A DNA stretch of 64,000 nt. Origin: Weissella confusa (GTDB lineage Bacteria; Bacillota; Bacilli; Lactobacillales; Lactobacillaceae). The number at the start of each line of letters is the position of its first letter. The stretch's first letter is position 1. The stretch lies in assembly GCA_001436895.1 (NCBI GenBank), contig JQAY01000006.1:9903-73902 (forward strand), read 5' to 3'. Below, one piece after another: positions 60,823 to 64,000 of this stretch. The position numbers and the translations under genes are program-made. The notes beneath the pieces were generated by a model. That model was not told the origin of the DNA. It ran no database searches and saw nothing but the letters and a program-made list of their open reading frames with translations.

Positions 60823-62010
60823 TTAGTCAAACAAATGCTTAGTCATCGCCATCATCACGGCAGCGACAATCATCACAATCACCAATACCAAATAAACGAC
60901 GTTTTGGATGACCCCATTCGGATTTGCGGTAAAAGCCATACCATAAAGCATTGGACCGAATGCAGACATAAAGTAACCACCAGCTTGCGCCATACCTGAC
61001 AAACGGGCCGTTTCAACTGGCGAAGATGTCTTAGCAGCAAACATTGTCATGGTGTACAAAAAGAAGAATGACGTTGCGAAACCAATCAAAATCGTCAAGA
61101 AGAACCAGTACACAACTGAAGACGTTTCTTGATCAAATAGCATCACGGCAGCGACTGCGATAGTCGCCAATGTCCCCTTGCGACGCATGTTTACCAGAAT
61201 ATTTGGCACCAAAATTGAAATTGGCATCCCGATAAATGAATAGAATGACATAATCACCGAGATTGATCCGGCTGAAACATGATGCTGCGCCATCATGGTT
61301 GGTAGCCAAGCCACACCCGTGTAATTAATAATCGCTTGTACCCCGAATACAACCAAGAGTGGCCACGCCTTAATGTTGGTCCAAATCTTCTTCTTGGGTG
61401 TGTTAGCATCGTGATGACGACCACGCGTTGCAGGCACTTTTTCTGGCACACGCATTGACGTGTAAATCCAGAATCCAAGCACGATGGCTGGCAACAAAAC
61501 TAGTAACCACATGACAGCGTGCCAACCGAACGTTGCCACCACCGGCGCCGTCAACAAACTAAATGTCGCTGACCCGATCATAATCGTGAGTGAGTACATT
61601 GATGTGTATACACCCACCTTATGTGAGTAATATGACGCGACGAATGTCGGCATAAAGACGTTCAAGTGCGCAATTCCTGCACCAACCAGAACCGTACCAA
61701 TCAGCATCGTTGGCATCGTCACGACCAAGCGCAACGCTGTCCCCAAGAAGATTGATGCCAATGACAACCCCAACGCCTTTTTCAAGCCAAAGAACGCCAT
61801 CGTCTTTGACGCAAAATTAGAAATCAGCAGGAACATAACCAACGGAATCGTCGTCAAGATACCAAGTTGTCCTTTATCAACACCCAACTCACCTGAAATC
61901 TGCGTTAACATCAAGGGGAGTGTCGTAATGGGTGATCGCATAATCAAGCCAATCAAGAGGACACTTGCTGCTAAAATTGCGCCAGTTGACGCTACTTTTT
62001 TATTACTCAT
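60823..62010 (-). CDS. MFS transporter (CynX/NimT-like)
   Basis: The protein has 395 aa from ATG 62010 (AGGGTG upstream) with twelve predicted helices. 'LIMRSPITTLPLML' in helix 1 and 'NVFMPTFVASYYSHKVGVYT' around helix 4 are typical of the CynX/NimT (cyanate/nitroimidazole) MFS group. The substrate is unknown. Confidence 0.85.
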   Translation of the reverse strand: MSNKKVASTGAILAASVLLIGLIMRSPITTLPLMLTQISGELGVDKGQLGILTTIPLVMFLLISNFASKTMAFFGLKKALGLSLASIFLGTALRLVVTMPTMLIGTVLVGAGIAHLNVFMPTFVASYYSHKVGVYTSMYSLTIMIGSATFSLLTAPVVATFGWHAVMWLLVLLPAIVLGFWIYTSMRVPEKVPATRGRHHDANTPKKKIWTNIKAWPLLVVFGVQAIINYTGVAWLPTMMAQHHVSAGSISVIMSFYSFIGMPISILVPNILVNMRRKGTLATIAVAAVMLFDQETSSVVYWFFLTILIGFATSFFFLYTMTMFAAKTSSPVETARLSGMAQAGGYFMSAFGPMLYGMAFTANPNGVIQNVVYLVLVIVMIVAAVMMAMTKHLFD

Positions 62011-62074
62011 ACTCACCCTGCTTTCAAAAACGTAAAAAACCTAGATTTCTAGAATATCATTTTTTCGGGCAGTA

Positions 62075-62106
62075 AAAAAGCCGTCATCCGACGAAATGAC
62101 AGCTTT
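62075..62106 (-). terminator. Terminator of the ECF S-component gene
   Basis: AAAAGC-n2-TCAT and ATGA-n2-GCTTTT form an interrupted stem; T6 on the minus strand. Confidence 0.65.
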
Positions 62107-62112
62107 TCTGTA

Positions 62113-62622
62113 TTATTTACGCAACACCTTGCGGAATGGCACACTTAGCAGCAATGCTAGAATAAAGCCAACCAAGACTTGCATGATATTTGCCGGTACG
62201 CCAGTCAAGCTTGCCAAAGCTGCGCTCGGCATAGTCATCTTGGCGCCACCGGTTAGCCAAATCAAGAAAGCGCCGGCAATCCAGTAACCAACAACCATGA
62301 CCGAACCACCTAAGAAGTTACCCCAGACACGCTTGCCGATGCGTTCGTCCATCGCAAACTTACCAAGCACCCAGCCTTCAAGGCCGTGAATAATGAATGA
62401 AAAAATCATCCATTGTGGGTAACCAGCTAGCAAATCAAGCAGTAAGCCCGTCAATCCACCAACAAAAGCCCCAGTTTTTGAACCATAATGCCAAGCCGCA
62501 ATGAAGATTCCTGTTTCGACCAATGACACGAAGCCAGTTGGCGTTGGCAACTTCACCACGTAACTCAACACAATATTAACAGCAATAATAACCGCTGCAA
62601 TCGTTAATTGCTTTGTTTTCAT
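62113..62622 (-). CDS. ECF transporter S-component, probably for a B6 or thiamine precursor
   Basis: This 169-aa protein has about six membrane helices. The pattern LTIAAVIIAVNIVLSYVVKL, 'GFVSLVETGIFIAAWHYG' and 'GAFVGGLTGLLLDLLAGYP' is that of substrate-binding S-components. They work with a shared energising module encoded elsewhere. It is one base after the kinase gene and probably supplies its substrate: pyridoxal/pyridoxine or hydroxymethylpyrimidine (inference from the neighbour). Confidence 0.82.
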   Translation of the reverse strand: MKTKQLTIAAVIIAVNIVLSYVVKLPTPTGFVSLVETGIFIAAWHYGSKTGAFVGGLTGLLLDLLAGYPQWMIFSFIIHGLEGWVLGKFAMDERIGKRVWGNFLGGSVMVVGYWIAGAFLIWLTGGAKMTMPSAALASLTGVPANIMQVLVGFILALLLSVPFRKVLRK

Positions 62623-62623
62623 G

Positions 62624-63436
62624 TTATTTACCCCTTAAACGGCGGGCAGCTTGCCACACATTACCAACAGAAAAATCATCGTTTAATGCGACACCGTTTT
62701 TAATTCCCCAATAAACAAAATCTTTAGCATCTTTCACCGCGTCTACCGGCGTTTTACCGGTCGCTAGTTGACTTGCAATGGCTGAGGCAAATGTACATCC
62801 GGCACCATTGTTAAACGCACTGTCGAGCTTCTGAGAGCCTAGAAAGGTAGGTTCTGCCCCAGTCGTGACAACATCCGTCGCCTCGTTACCAGCTAAGCGT
62901 GCCCCACCTTTTACAACAACCGCGTCAGCCCCGAAACCACGAATAATTTCTGCAGCTTGTGCTAAATCGGCTTTATTCTTAATCTTAATGCCAGCCAACA
63001 ATTCGCCTTCAACCAAGTTAGGCGTCGTCATAGATGCAAGTGGCAACAAGTCCTTTTGGAAGGCTGCCACCAACTCGACAACATCCACATCGTCCGTTTC
63101 TTTAAAAGCCATCACCGGATCAATAATCACCGGCATGTTCGTCGCATACCGACGTAGATAATCCGCCACCATGTGTACGTGACCGACAGTCGGCAATAAT
63201 CCAACCTTCACACCAGCGATATCATCCAAAGCGAAAATTGACTGTAGTTGCGCATCAAGGACATCCAACGGCACGGGATGAATCGTAAAGTCATCCTTAG
63301 TCACCGTAACAATACTCGTAATCACGCTAAGCCCAAAATAGCCATACTCATTAAAGGTCGCCAAATCAGCCTGTATCCCACCGCCGGCTAAAATATCCGA
63401 GCCAGCAATCGTCACCATTTTCTTTGGATTCTCCAT
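62624..63436 (-). CDS. pdxK: PdxK/ThiD-like pyridoxal/hydroxymethylpyrimidine kinase
   Basis: The protein has 270 aa from ATG 63436. This ribokinase-fold enzyme has 'VTIAGSDILAGGGIQADL' at the N-terminus, 'VIIDPVMAFKETDD' near residue 105 and NNGAGCTFASAIA near 215, the anion hole. The GC-type catalytic cysteine (GAGCTF) is typical of the Bacillus-type PdxK/ThiD enzymes that act on pyridoxal. The ribosome site is weak (AAGGGA about ten bases upstream). Confidence 0.85.
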   Translation of the reverse strand: MENPKKMVTIAGSDILAGGGIQADLATFNEYGYFGLSVITSIVTVTKDDFTIHPVPLDVLDAQLQSIFALDDIAGVKVGLLPTVGHVHMVADYLRRYATNMPVIIDPVMAFKETDDVDVVELVAAFQKDLLPLASMTTPNLVEGELLAGIKIKNKADLAQAAEIIRGFGADAVVVKGGARLAGNEATDVVTTGAEPTFLGSQKLDSAFNNGAGCTFASAIASQLATGKTPVDAVKDAKDFVYWGIKNGVALNDDFSVGNVWQAARRLRGK

Positions 63437-63515
63437 CAACTTCGCTTCCCTTCACAAGTCATACATGTAGTTTATCACAGAATATATTGTCAGAGTATGG
63501 AGAACTGATAGAAAA

Positions 63516-63545
63516 AAAGAGATGAACCAATAGGCGCATCTCTTT
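63516..63545 (-). terminator. hup terminator
   Basis: AAAGAGATG and CATCTCTTT with a 12-nt loop; T7 on the minus strand. Confidence 0.8.
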
Positions 63546-63556
63546 CTCAGGAAGTC

Positions 63557-63832
63557 TTACTTCACGGCATCCTTCAAGGCCTTACCAGGCTTAAATGCAG
63601 GAATCTTTGAAGCTGCGATTTCGATTTCTTCACCAGTTTGTGGGTTGCGACCCTTACGAGCAGCGCGCTCACGAACTTCGAAGTTACCGAAGCCGATCAA
63701 TTGAACCTTTTCATCCTTTGCAAGGAATTCTTGGATTGCGGCGAATACTGCATCAACAGCTTCGTTTGCATCCTTCTTCGTAAAGTTAGTTGAAAGAACA
63801 ACCTTTTCTACCAAATCTTGCTTGTTAGCCAT
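63557..63832 (-). CDS. hup: HU DNA-binding protein
   Basis: The protein has 91 aa from ATG 63832 (GGAGG upstream). It is the standard histone-like protein: [20 protein letters not shown] at the N-terminus, '[19 protein letters not shown]' in the arm and '[15 protein letters not shown]' at the end. It bends DNA and shapes the nucleoid. Confidence 0.97.
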   Translation of the reverse strand: MANKQDLVEKVVLSTNFTKKDANEAVDAVFAAIQEFLAKDEKVQLIGFGNFEVRERAARKGRNPQTGEEIEIAASKIPAFKPGKALKDAVK

Positions 63833-63915
63833 GCTAATGTTCCTCCTGCTTAATAGCTTAATGGAATTTCCCAAATGTACGAAATTGAACGAATCGTTCT
63901 TTGATTTCGTTATTT

Positions 63916-63944
63916 AGAATAGCATAGTTAAAACCCCATAACAA
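63916..63944 (-). promoter_or_regulatory. hup promoter
   Basis: On the minus strand TTGTTA (63939-63944), 17-bp spacer and TATTCT (63916-63921). The leader is then about 75 nt. The remaining bases to 64000 show nothing else. Confidence 0.65.
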
Positions 63945-64000
63945 CCCATAATGTGCTAAAAACGTTGATATAACGCGGTTTTTCCCACATTTTCACGTTT

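Noticed and set aside
1..64000. tRNA, rRNA, insertion sequences and CRISPR arrays
   Set aside because: None recognised by eye on either strand; no cloverleaf, transposase or spacer-repeat pattern was found. A tRNAscan and CRISPR search would settle it.

Overview
The window looks like a Weissella chromosome, most likely W. confusa or a close relative (Lactobacillales, obligately heterofermentative). The strongest anchor is the dehydrogenase at 59806-60738. From memory it matches L-2-hydroxyisocaproate dehydrogenase of 'Lactobacillus confusus' (now W. confusa) essentially throughout; this was not checked by a search. LacL/LacM beta-galactosidase, the mevalonate route, pyruvate oxidase plus acetate kinase, CcpA-type cre sites and a Csc/WxL cell-surface cluster all fit.

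Region 1 (1 to about 6,790) is the integrase-proximal end of a prophage whose remainder lies off the left edge. Leftward: an AntA-type antirepressor (cut by the window edge) and a Cro-like regulator. Rightward: a CI/ImmR-like repressor with an overlapping ImmA-type metallopeptidase, a row of accessory genes, and a tyrosine integrase that ends beside the 3' end of asnS. Three accessory genes (a four-helix membrane protein, a SemiSWEET transporter and a PH-domain protein) each have an almost identical 29-nt leader box just before the ribosome binding site, so they look like interchangeable expression cassettes. Further right are a protein with a possible EVE/PUA-like N-terminal domain, a small membrane protein, and a 29-aa Fst-like toxin. 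Upstream of the toxin, on the same strand, is a promoter-terminator unit predicted to make a roughly 70-nt RNA with 12 nt of perfect complementarity to the toxin leader.

Region 2 (6,790-16,550) is core chromosome: asnS, ypmB and dinG on the minus strand, then a rightward mevalonate operon (mevalonate kinase, diphosphomevalonate decarboxylase, phosphomevalonate kinase, type 2 IPP isomerase) and a possibly leaderless TetR regulator. Region 3 (16,550-25,650) holds a VOC protein, a membrane-bound XRE regulator, and a lactose/galactose block read leftward: AraC regulator, GPH-type permease, galK, galT, lacL, lacM, with cre-like sites before the permease and lacL.

Region 4 (25,700-42,700), all minus strand, contains pyruvate oxidase, a zinc-free rpmG-rpsN pair behind a structured leader, a Met-type T-box controlling an M20 peptidase and a cysteine-free MetQ, a small alarmone synthetase, pyruvate carboxylase, acetate kinase with a full-consensus cre, peptidase T, a nif3-family gene broken by an in-frame TAA, trmK and hsp20.

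Region 5 (42,800-49,400) is a Csc-type surface cluster: an LPXTG protein, a 29-aa peptide, two WxL proteins, a WxL-interacting protein and a sortase, followed by a lectin/WxL adhesin whose signal peptide is separated by a one-base frameshift. Region 6 (49,400-64,000) has a TPR protein, several unknown or small proteins, a NUDIX hydrolase, sbcC/sbcD, the hydroxyisocaproate dehydrogenase, an MFS transporter, an ECF S-component with a pyridoxal-kinase-like enzyme, and HU. No tRNA, rRNA, CRISPR array or insertion sequence was recognised.
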